Shown: piece after piece, positions 45,903 through 53,762 of the stretch | Layout of the letters: each line of letters starts with the position of its first letter | Numbering within the stretch: the stretch's first letter is position 1 | NCBI GenBank assembly: GCA_002480525.1 | Contig: DLCH01000068.1 | Location: forward strand, 112,543-176,542 | Direction: 5' to 3' | Source of the DNA: Gammaproteobacteria bacterium UBA7803 | Lineage (GTDB): Bacteria > Pseudomonadota > Gammaproteobacteria > Pseudomonadales > Azotimanducaceae | Length of the DNA: 64,000 nt | Notes under the pieces: generated by a model | Seen by the model: the letters and a program-made list of their open reading frames with translations, nothing else | Told to the model about the DNA's origin: nothing | The model's database searches: none | Translations under genes and position numbers: made by a program

Positions 45903-47186
45903 ATGGACGAGGCGATCGTTGTCTTCTCTCGAAAAGGGATTTTTCAGACCACGATCGCCGCCCGCGACGTTCGCAGCCGGGAGCATGCGCGCAAACTGTG
46001 GCCCCTGGTATCTCCAGACGCATCACGACAGATGGTGACATGGGTCAGCCCCTCCTTTGAAAGCGGAAAGCTGCGTCGGCGATCCCATTTTCGGGTGCTT
46101 CCTGCCCAGCACACCTTCAACCCCAAAGCACACTTCGACGATGAAGAAGCCAGTCGGTGGCGCGCCGTGCAGGAAAGCCCCGAACACCGGCGGGCGAAAG
46201 AACGTGTCGCGGCCGAACTCTCCCGACGCTTGAATGCCGGGCTTGCGATGCCGTGGGCGTTCAAGGATGCGGATGCGTCGGATTATCCGCTGGAAGGCAA
46301 CTTGTTGCTCGGCGCCGACCGGGTGGCAACCGAGCATCCCCTGGAGACGCCGTTTGGCAGCAAATTCCGGCTCGACGTGGCTGTGCTCGGGCCGCCGGTC
46401 CAGGTCGAGCCGATGGTGCTGGGCGGCGTTGAAATCGAACTCGGCCACGCCTTCGACGGGCGCAAGGCGCTGATCGGGAAGTCGCTCGGATTTCCGCTGA
46501 TTTCCATCGACATCACCGAGATGACGCTGGACGAACTTACGCCTGAGTGGGCACAGCGGGTACTGACCGCAACCACGCGGAGCCACGAGCAAGGACGCCG
46601 GCAGACCTACATCTATATCCACGACCTGCTGTACCCCCTCTACGCGCAATTGCCGGCGTTTCTGGACGACGAGCAACGCCATCAGTTCCTTGTGTTTGCC
46701 GACGATGAGACACTGAATAAGCTGGTGCGCTGGATGAACTTGCTCGCCGAAAAGCTGGAGTACCCGAAAGGTACGGTCGCCGTTGCTCTGGTCAATGGCA
46801 AGAACGAACAGTCGCGCAAAATGCTGGAACGCGCGGGACAGGTCGTTGGCCCCGACTGGAGTGAGTTCAACAGCCAGCGATGCCTACGGTTGACCGTGCC
46901 GCGCCCCAAAGGTCCAGCGGATATCCAGGCCCATCGCTTCCACATGACGATGGCGCGCATCCTGCTGTCGCACACAGATGCGCTCGTTGGCTACAAGTAT
47001 TGCAATGGCGTGAACAACAACCACCCCGAAGAAGATGTGTGGGTTGCGCATCGCTGGATCGCCGACCTGAAAACTCATACCCAGCACCGCGTATTGCCGA
47101 AGCGGCTGGCCGAACCGATCAACAGGTTGATCGCAGTGGTGTCGGACCTGCATCGCAATCACGCAGCAACCAACCAGGAGGCATGA
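45903..47186 (+). CDS. Uncharacterised CoiA/nuclease-like protein
   Basis: 427 aa, 13 bases after the TIGR02391 gene. The middle reads FRLDVAVLGPP..VLGGVEIELGHAFDGRKALIGKSLGFPLISIDI, a Asp...Glu-x-Glu...Lys arrangement like restriction-endonuclease-fold proteins such as CoiA. N-terminus has SREHARKLWPLVSP; no zinc ribbon is visible. C-terminal third is helical. I do not recognise the family; a nuclease-like role is inferred from the motif spacing only. Confidence 0.55.
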   Translation: MDEAIVVFSRKGIFQTTIAARDVRSREHARKLWPLVSPDASRQMVTWVSPSFESGKLRRRSHFRVLPAQHTFNPKAHFDDEEASRWRAVQESPEHRRAKERVAAELSRRLNAGLAMPWAFKDADASDYPLEGNLLLGADRVATEHPLETPFGSKFRLDVAVLGPPVQVEPMVLGGVEIELGHAFDGRKALIGKSLGFPLISIDITEMTLDELTPEWAQRVLTATTRSHEQGRRQTYIYIHDLLYPLYAQLPAFLDDEQRHQFLVFADDETLNKLVRWMNLLAEKLEYPKGTVAVALVNGKNEQSRKMLERAGQVVGPDWSEFNSQRCLRLTVPRPKGPADIQAHRFHMTMARILLSHTDALVGYKYCNGVNNNHPEEDVWVAHRWIADLKTHTQHRVLPKRLAEPINRLIAVVSDLHRNHAATNQEA

Positions 47187-47193
47187 CCATCCC

Positions 47194-47904
47194 ATGTCGG
47201 AAATCATCCTGCGGGCAAATACTCCAGCGGAGCTAAAGGACAGGCTAGCCGAGTTGGACATCGATGTTCCCCCGCGGTCGGAGGGGCGCCGGAACCACCA
47301 TGCAGAGCGCTATTGCATCGCGCATCTGCTTGCGACGCTACCGGTTGAACAGCTCTCGTTCCCGCTGACCTTGACCCATTCTGACAAGCCGGATTTCCTT
47401 TTGGCGATGTTCCGGGCCGATGTGGGAATCGAGCACACTGAAGCTGTGCCGGAGAACATCGCCCGCGCTGACTTTCTCCGTGAAAAGGAGGGCTTGGGGC
47501 CGGACGTCTACTTCACTCCCCATGTGTTGCCTGGGGAACCCAGAAAGACGGCCGGTGAACTCCGCCGTGAGATCGAGGCCGACGAGTCAGGCCCAGGGTG
47601 GTGTGGCGATTCGCCGGAGCGCGAATGGGCCGCCGCGATGGCCCACTACGTCAAAGAAAAGATGCCGAAGGCGACGGCCGACGGCTTCGTTCGATACCCC
47701 GCCAACTGGTTGATCGTGTATGACAACTGGCCGCTGCCAGCCATCAACTGCTCCAAAGCGGCATCGTATTTGGCCCCGCTTCTTGCTGAAATGGGCGCTT
47801 TTTCAGTGTTCGATACCATCTTTATCCATGACGATTCGCACATGTGGGAATTTCGTGAAACTCCACTCACCCAGGTGTTGCGGCCACTGCGGGCGCCCCA
47901 CTAA
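47194..47904 (+). CDS. Uncharacterised nuclease-like protein
   Basis: 236 aa from ATG 47194; AGGAGG at 47176-47181 overlaps the previous stop region. The stretch LTHSDKPDFLLAMFRADVGIEHTEAVPENIARAD (P-D-F ... G-I-E-H-T) resembles restriction-fold proteins where the Lys is replaced. The rest (PANWLIVYDNWPLPAINCSKAASYL, FDTIFIHDDSHMWEF) resembles a sensor or pseudonuclease domain. Family unknown. Its 3' end overlaps the converging ATPase gene by 38 bases. Confidence 0.55.
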   Translation: MSEIILRANTPAELKDRLAELDIDVPPRSEGRRNHHAERYCIAHLLATLPVEQLSFPLTLTHSDKPDFLLAMFRADVGIEHTEAVPENIARADFLREKEGLGPDVYFTPHVLPGEPRKTAGELRREIEADESGPGWCGDSPEREWAAAMAHYVKEKMPKATADGFVRYPANWLIVYDNWPLPAINCSKAASYLAPLLAEMGAFSVFDTIFIHDDSHMWEFRETPLTQVLRPLRAPH

Positions 47905-50515
47905 CGGTTGGAGCAGCCTTGCGCTTCTTAGCCGTCTCCACACCGCGCTTCTCAATCTGCGCCCGCCACATTTCCAGCGCTGTGATGTCGGCGAGAAGCT
48001 CATCGGGATCGGGGACTGCGATTCCACCCATCAGCGCCTTGTCATGTGCATAGTTCGAGCATTTCGTCATGCCTGCATTGACTTGGGCATAGTCGTCGTC
48101 ATCGACCACGACGCCAGCGAGCCTTTGCGTTTCCACGCCCTTACGGAATCGGAGGATCACTTCACGCAGCAAGACTTCTTCGACAGCACGCTCCCACGCC
48201 ATGCGTAAACGAAAATAGGCATCGATTGTTTGCTTTCGGTGTTCTTGCTCCTCACCATCCTTGTGCAGCTTGGCGATGGACTGCTGTTGGGCCTTTAGCG
48301 CGCCGATCCGCTTACTTGCATTCTTCCCTTCAAACGGGAGTTCTGGATCGGCGACGCCAAACCCCTCAGCGCGGCGAATCAGGCTTTGAGTCGAAATCGC
48401 CACGCCGGCAGTTTTGGCCTCCTCCACCAAGAGACATAAGAAGTAGATGTCATGGGTGAACACTACAACTTGACGATACGCGGCTTCGGTGGCCAGGCGC
48501 TTTGCTACGCGCTCTCGCCTGCGATGGTCGAGCGATGACACAGGATCGTCAAAGACGATGCCGCCTTTGCCACCGCTCAACCCGACTTCAGCCAAGAAGG
48601 AGCCGATCGCCACGGCGCGCTGTTCGCCCTCGCTCAGAATGTCACCGGGGCTTCGACTTTGAGGAAGTTCCAATTTCAGCTTGTGCAACGCCTTGCCTCT
48701 GTCGGCGCGGCTCTGCAGTGATACGCTCAACGCACCAACCCCCAATGCCTTGAACTCGCGATTCAGCGCTTCGGCGAGTTCCTTGGAAACAACCTTCTCG
48801 GCCATGTCCGATGCCTTCAGCGAGATGGCATTGGTCTTAACAGCGGATAGGCACTGCGCAAGTTTCGCTTGATGGCTGAGCTTGCCCACGGCCGTGACCA
48901 CCGCGTCTCTGACCTCTCGCAGCTTGACCCGTGCATTCAGCTCCATGAACTGCTTCTGGAGGGTAGCGCGGGCCTTCTCGTCTGAGGCCTTTTCCAATGT
49001 TTCTGCCGCAGTGTTCAGCTTGTCGGCCAGCGCTTGAAGTCGCGGCGCGGGATTTTCTAGGGCTTGAGCAACGCCTTCCCACTGGTGTGAGAGCACAGCC
49101 GCCTTGATAGCCTCTTGGCGGGCTGCCAGCAGCGGCTCGAATGCCTTGACGTCCGCTGCCAACTTCGGGTCCAACGCTTCAATCTCTCCATAGGTCACAT
49201 CGTCGAGATTCAACGTCAGGTTCTGCGCGATGAAAGGCTTGTACTCTGCATACAGTGCGGCCCGACGTGTCTGTGAAGTCTTCTCGGCTTCTTGCTGGAT
49301 GAATGCCTCAAAACGCAGCAAGCGAGTAGCGCCTTCGGCCAAGGGCTGCTGGCATAGCGGACAAGGTGCATCTGTGCCTAGGTCGGGAAACGCCTTGTCC
49401 GGATGTGACTCGACGGAAAACTTGCGAGCGGCGTCGAACAGCTCGCGCCAAACCTCTCCCCCGGTGCCCGGCAGAAGATCTTCGCCTTCCTTGAATTCTT
49501 TGGCAGCAAGCGCGGCTGCTGCCTGCGCTGTGCGATAGCTGTCCGCCAAACTGCGCAGCTTTTCGACGACGGGATGGTCTACCAGCGCGCCTTTGCTGGT
49601 CGCGCTTGTCGCGATGGTTGTGACACGGCGAGCCTGCAAGCGCAGTTGAGCTGCCTTATCCTTCGGATTGTTCTCTTGCAGGCTCTTTTCCAATTCGGCG
49701 TGCTGCGCCAATTCTTCTGCGGTCAAGTTGGCTAGCGCGTCGATCTGGGCCTGAGTTGTCTTTGCGGACAGTGAGGAAATCAGCTTGCCGACCAGAGTAT
49801 CGCCCTGCAACGGGGAAAATGCAGTAAGGTCGGCAGCGGACTGCATCTGCTCAGCTTCGACCATAGCCTTCAACTGCTTGCAGACTTTCGCCAACGCCTC
49901 AAATACATCGAGCCCGTAAGGTACGTAAGAGAAATCGTCTTCACTGTCCAGATAGGCGCGTGCACAGCGCGTGTCGAAGACTGCCAATGACGACAATTCA
50001 GGGGGAGCTACCTTGCCATGCGTCCATTGCACGTCCTTCGCAACACCGTCCACCAAGATTTCAAAGGTCGCCTCTGGGACGCCGGCTTGACCAGCGGGGA
50101 GGTGGGCATTGGGATGGATCGCTTCAGTTCGGTCGCGAGCGCGGCAGGCGCGCTTGAGCACCCTCGAATATCCTGATTTGCCAGAACCGTTATCTCCGTA
50201 GATGACGGTCATACCTGTTGCATTGAAAGGCAAGCGCTGATTCTCTGCAATCGCATTGACGTTTCTCATGTTCTTCATTGCGACCAGCTCGATGTGCGTC
50301 GCCACCGCAACGGGCGCAGGAATCTGGTCGGCCGTTAGGGGTTTAGGCTGACGGCCCTTCGGATCGGGAATTCCATGTGCCAGCTTAAGCAGCGCGAATA
50401 GATCTTCGTTGTCATCCATCGTCAATGTCTGCTTCGCCAGCAGGCGTGCGACGGCATCGCTTTGCCAAGCTGGCAATCCCTGAGTCCAAGCCAGAATTTC
50501 TTGCAGTATCGACAT
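47867..50515 (-). CDS. Large Rad50/RloC-like ABC ATPase with CPLC zinc hook
   Basis: 882 aa from ATG 50515 (GGAGGGGGCT upstream). Walker A GDNGSGKSG at ~107, zinc-hook-like CPLC at ~385 between two coiled-coil stretches, ABC signature LSEGEQ at ~627, Walker B GIVFDDPVSSLDH at ~653 and H-loop FTHD at ~687. This is the SMC/Rad50 layout shared with RloC anticodon nucleases. The C-terminal ~150 residues contain WERAVEEVLL and KCSNYAHD, possibly a HEPN-type R/E/H site. Likely a DNA-damage- or phage-triggered defence ATPase. Confidence 0.75.
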   Translation of the reverse strand: MSILQEILAWTQGLPAWQSDAVARLLAKQTLTMDDNEDLFALLKLAHGIPDPKGRQPKPLTADQIPAPVAVATHIELVAMKNMRNVNAIAENQRLPFNATGMTVIYGDNGSGKSGYSRVLKRACRARDRTEAIHPNAHLPAGQAGVPEATFEILVDGVAKDVQWTHGKVAPPELSSLAVFDTRCARAYLDSEDDFSYVPYGLDVFEALAKVCKQLKAMVEAEQMQSAADLTAFSPLQGDTLVGKLISSLSAKTTQAQIDALANLTAEELAQHAELEKSLQENNPKDKAAQLRLQARRVTTIATSATSKGALVDHPVVEKLRSLADSYRTAQAAAALAAKEFKEGEDLLPGTGGEVWRELFDAARKFSVESHPDKAFPDLGTDAPCPLCQQPLAEGATRLLRFEAFIQQEAEKTSQTRRAALYAEYKPFIAQNLTLNLDDVTYGEIEALDPKLAADVKAFEPLLAARQEAIKAAVLSHQWEGVAQALENPAPRLQALADKLNTAAETLEKASDEKARATLQKQFMELNARVKLREVRDAVVTAVGKLSHQAKLAQCLSAVKTNAISLKASDMAEKVVSKELAEALNREFKALGVGALSVSLQSRADRGKALHKLKLELPQSRSPGDILSEGEQRAVAIGSFLAEVGLSGGKGGIVFDDPVSSLDHRRRERVAKRLATEAAYRQVVVFTHDIYFLCLLVEEAKTAGVAISTQSLIRRAEGFGVADPELPFEGKNASKRIGALKAQQQSIAKLHKDGEEQEHRKQTIDAYFRLRMAWERAVEEVLLREVILRFRKGVETQRLAGVVVDDDDYAQVNAGMTKCSNYAHDKALMGGIAVPDPDELLADITALEMWRAQIEKRGVETAKKRKAAPTVSGAPAVAATPG

Positions 50516-50873
50516 AGCCCCCTCCAGTCTTTGTTGCAAGTTTTACCCGATTTTTTCATTTTGTGCGTCTCTGCGTTTCGCCGTTGGGCTTGGGGGTCAC
50601 GCCCCGCGCCTCGTATCGAGTTGTGGCCATCCGGCTTTGATCCCTAACGCCTCCGGCCCTGGTGGGCCTGCGCGCTCCACTTGCCGGGGGGCGTGTATGG
50701 CATGGAGCGGTCTTGCTGTTTCCCTTCACCGTACCACGGCGTTCTCGCCGTCAAGGGCGGCGCGCGCGTTGCGCGCTGGCGTCCTGGCGGCCGGCTTCGC
50801 CCCCTGACTGCTTGCGCTGCGCCGTGCTGGCGCCGGTTCCGGGCAATTCCGCCCGAGCAACCGGAGCACGATC
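50516..50873. other. Gene-free leader upstream of radC, with conserved hairpin
   Basis: No supported gene in 358 bases. At 50647-50676 ACGCCTCC is followed by hairpin GGCCC-TGGT-GGGCC and then TGCGCGCT. The same flanks surround a longer hairpin upstream of the DUF932 gene (52463-52500). It probably also contains the divergent promoters of the ATPase and radC. Confidence 0.6.
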
Positions 50874-51380
50874 ATGTCGCAGTTTTCCCTCTCTTCCGAT
50901 GCCTCGCTGCTGGTGCGTGACGGCCGTGGCCGCTATCGGCCGGCGTCGGCCGACCAGATCCTGGATGCCGCGCGTCGGGTCATCGACCAGAAGATGCAGC
51001 GCGGTACCGAGTTTAGTTCGCCGGCGACGGTCAAGGAGTACCTGCGCACCAAGCTCGCAGGCTTCGAGCACGAGGTCTTCGCAATCCTGTTCCTCGACAC
51101 GCGCCATCGGCTGATCGAGTACGTCGAGATGTTCCGCGGCACCATAGACCAGGCATCGGTGTATCCGCGCGAGGTGGTCAAGGAAGCGCTGCAGCACAAT
51201 GCGGCGGCGGTGATCTTGGCGCACAACCACCCGAGCGGGAATCCCGAGCCGAGCGCGGCCGATCGGGCACTGACCCAGCGGCTCAAGGAGGCGCTGACAC
51301 TGGTTGAGGTGCGCACGCTGGATCACATCATCGTTGCAGGCGACCAGACGACGGCATTCGCCGAACTCGGCTGGCTGTGA
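50874..51380 (+). CDS. radC: RadC-type JAB/MPN protein
   Basis: 168 aa. The JAB/MPN metal motif is complete: glutamate in FEHEVFAILFLD, then HNHPSGNPEPSAAD (H-x-H-x7-S-x2-D). Shorter than chromosomal RadC because the N-terminal HhH is missing, as in mobile-element copies. Conserved Tn4371-type backbone gene; biochemical role unknown. Followed by a strong terminator. Confidence 0.9.
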   Translation: MSQFSLSSDASLLVRDGRGRYRPASADQILDAARRVIDQKMQRGTEFSSPATVKEYLRTKLAGFEHEVFAILFLDTRHRLIEYVEMFRGTIDQASVYPREVVKEALQHNAAAVILAHNHPSGNPEPSAADRALTQRLKEALTLVEVRTLDHIIVAGDQTTAFAELGWL

Positions 51381-51382
51381 CG

Positions 51383-51405
51383 AAGGGGGCTTCGGCCCCC
51401 TTTTT
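51383..51405 (+). terminator. Rho-independent terminator of radC
   Basis: AAGGGGGC-TTCG-GCCCCCTT followed by TTTTT: an 8-bp stem with a stable TTCG loop and T-tract, starting 3 bases after the radC stop. Confidence 0.92.
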
Positions 51406-51450
51406 GCTGCGCATCAGGGGAGATTGCGTTTTGCTGGCGACGGCACGTCG

Positions 51451-52260
51451 TCACTTGCCGCCGTTGCGTTCGCGCTGGCGAAGCCGCTTCACATAGGTGC
51501 TGTCCGCCAGCTCGTCTGGCCCAAGATCCAATGCGCAGTTCGCCAACGAGGCCAGGGTGCCGTCGGTAAGCTTGAAGCCCGTGGGTAGCAGCCCGTAGTT
51601 TCGTGCGCTGTTTTCCTCGATGGCGGCGAACAGGGCCTTGAAGAAGTCGGCCCGTGACGGGCGCGACGCCACGGTGGCCGCCGCAGTCAAAGGATCTGTG
51701 GCTTCCATGCCGGCGTTCTCCGCATCGGCAGCCAGTTCTCGCAGGAACTGATCCAGCGATGGCCAGTATTTCAGATCGAACTGGCCGCGAAGGGCATCCA
51801 GGCGATCCTTGACCCAGGAGTTGAACAAGTAGTTGTGCTCGGATGCCGCTTCGATCACGTCGCAGACGTGATAGTGCGTTTCGCTGCTGAAGCCGGAGGT
51901 GTTGTTCAACTCGGTGCGGCGCTCCAGCAGCTCCGCCAGTTCCTCGGCCTTCCGTGCGATCTGCCGGTTGACGCCGGCCAGTTCGTCGCGGGCGACGCGC
52001 GCCTCGGCGATCTTCTCCGGGCTCCAGAACGCTGCCGTGCTCAGCAGAAGGTCCAGGAAAACCTTGAGTGCCGGCGGACGCGGCTGCAGTTTTTCGTACA
52101 ACTCGCCGTAGGCCTCCCTCAGCTCGACGCCGCGGGCGAGCAGACGGTCGGCGACGGCATTCTCGCTGGGCAGGATGCCGTGCTCGATGTTGTAGCGCTT
52201 TCCTTCGATGAGGATGGCTTCGCAGGCTTGCTGCGGGCTTGTCGTCTGCGGTGAACTCAT
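51451..52260 (-). CDS. ICE backbone hypothetical protein
   Basis: 269 aa from ATG 52260 (AGGAACGG upstream). Helical and charged, no membrane segment; blocks include GVELREAYGELYEKLQPRP and RKAEELAELLERRTELN. It sits between radC and DUF932, a position where Tn4371-type elements carry such a gene. No function known; coiled-coil near residues 75-100. Confidence 0.65.
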   Translation of the reverse strand: MSSPQTTSPQQACEAILIEGKRYNIEHGILPSENAVADRLLARGVELREAYGELYEKLQPRPPALKVFLDLLLSTAAFWSPEKIAEARVARDELAGVNRQIARKAEELAELLERRTELNNTSGFSSETHYHVCDVIEAASEHNYLFNSWVKDRLDALRGQFDLKYWPSLDQFLRELAADAENAGMEATDPLTAAATVASRPSRADFFKALFAAIEENSARNYGLLPTGFKLTDGTLASLANCALDLGPDELADSTYVKRLRQRERNGGK

Positions 52261-52852
52261 GTTCCGTTCCTGATGTTGAAGACGCTTTGCAGCGTATTTA
52301 ACCAAGGCGGGCTTGTCGGTACCCGAGTCTTCGTCTATCGGCTGACTTTCAGGTACCTCATGCGATCCGGGCGTCCCCGGCCAGGAAACGGCCGGTCGCG
52401 CTGTCGTGCTGCGCATCGAGCCTCGCTGCACGAGTCTCGCCCCCTTCGGGCTTCCATCGCTGACGCCTCCGGCCCGGATTCCTCGATCCGGGCCTGCGCG
52501 CTTCGCTTGCGTGCGGTTCAGCACACGAGGGGGGCCGTTGCCATGTACAGCCGTCTTCCCTGACCTCATCACCTTGTCCGCGACTGTAGCCCGCGTCCGT
52601 GTGCCGTCAAGGCGCGCAGGGCCGTGTCCTCGGCTGCGCCTGCGGGCCGCACCAACCCTGCGCTTGTTTCCTTGACGGCTCCCGTCCGCGTGCTCCTGAC
52701 CGTCGCGGGCGATGAACTCAGGAAAGACGGTGGCAACAGGGCCAACCGGGTTCCTCGTGCCGACCGCACAGAACAGCCGAAAGGCTGGGCTCCGAATCTA
52801 GGAATCCGGTGTGCGGTTTGAACAGCAAACCCTTTTCGTCAGGAGAAAGACC
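52261..52852. other. Long gene-free leader upstream of DUF932
   Basis: No supported gene in 592 bases. It contains ACGCCTCC + hairpin GGCCCGGAT-TCCTCG-ATCCGGGCC + TGCGCGCT (52463-52502), homologous to the radC leader, and later GCCGTCAAGG, also in both leaders. The last 60 bases carry AGGAG before ATG 52853. Confidence 0.6.
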
Positions 52853-53683
52853 ATGCAACTCGCATCCCGTTTTGCTTCCCGTTCGCCGTCGCTGCGCAGC
52901 GACTACCCGCTGACCGATGACCAGATTCACCGCGTGGCCCCGTCCATCTTCGCGGAGGCCCCGCACGAAAGCCGTTCGCAGCGGTACGCCTATATTCCCA
53001 CCGCCGCCGTGCTGGCCGAACTGCGCAAAGAGGGTTTTCAGCCGTTCATGGCGTGCCAAACCCGCGTGCGCGACGAAGGCAAGCGCGAACACACCAAGCA
53101 CATGCTGCGCTTGCGCCACGCCAGCCAGATCAACGGCGCGGAAGCCAATGAAATCATCCTGCTGAACTCGCACGACGGCACCAGCAGCTATCAGATGCTG
53201 GCCGGGATGTTCCGGTTCGTGTGCAGCAATGGCCTTGTGTGCGGCGACACCGTGGCGGATGTGCGCGTGCCGCACAAAGGCGACGTGGCCGGTTCCGTCA
53301 TCGAAGGCGCTTACGAAGTCTTGCAGGGCTTCGAGCGGGTGAAGGAATCCCGCGATGCCATGCGCGCGATCACGCTGGATGAAGGCGAAGCCGAAGTGTT
53401 CGCCCGCGCCGCGCTGGCCCTCAAGTACGACCCCACCGGCAACAAGCCCGCGCCCATCACCGAATCGCAAATCCTGATGCCGCGCCGGTTCGACGACCGC
53501 CGCCCGGACTTGTGGAGCGTGTTCAATCGCACCCAAGAAAACCTGACCAAAGGCGGATTGCATGGCCGCAGCGCCAATGGTCGCCGCCAGAAAACCCGCC
53601 CGGTGCAGGGCATTGACTCCGATGTGCGCCTGAACCGCGCCCTCTGGATGCTGGCCGATGGCCTGCGCCAGTTGAAAGTCTGA
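52853..53683 (+). CDS. DUF932 protein of the ICE backbone
   Basis: 276 aa from ATG 52853 (AGGAGAAAGACC). DUF932 core: YAYIPTAAVLAELRKEGFQPFMACQTRVRDEGKREHTKHMLRLRH, LNSHDGTSSYQMLAGMFRFVCSNGLV. Typical plasmid/ICE gene near radC and parB; role in transfer, stability or anti-restriction is suggested but not established. Confidence 0.9.
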   Translation: MQLASRFASRSPSLRSDYPLTDDQIHRVAPSIFAEAPHESRSQRYAYIPTAAVLAELRKEGFQPFMACQTRVRDEGKREHTKHMLRLRHASQINGAEANEIILLNSHDGTSSYQMLAGMFRFVCSNGLVCGDTVADVRVPHKGDVAGSVIEGAYEVLQGFERVKESRDAMRAITLDEGEAEVFARAALALKYDPTGNKPAPITESQILMPRRFDDRRPDLWSVFNRTQENLTKGGLHGRSANGRRQKTRPVQGIDSDVRLNRALWMLADGLRQLKV

Positions 53684-53691
53684 ATCCCCAC

Positions 53692-53721
53692 GCGGCAGGG
53701 GCCGGCAGCAGCCCTTGCCGC
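53692..53721. terminator. Terminator-like hairpin between DUF932 and parB
   Basis: GCGGCAGGGG (53692-53701) pairs with CCCTTGCCGC (53712-53721), one G-T pair, followed by TTCTTT. Nine bases after the DUF932 stop; likely partial terminator. Confidence 0.5.
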
Positions 53722-53762
53722 TTCTTTCGCTGCTGCATTCCTCACCGCAAGGAGTTATCACC

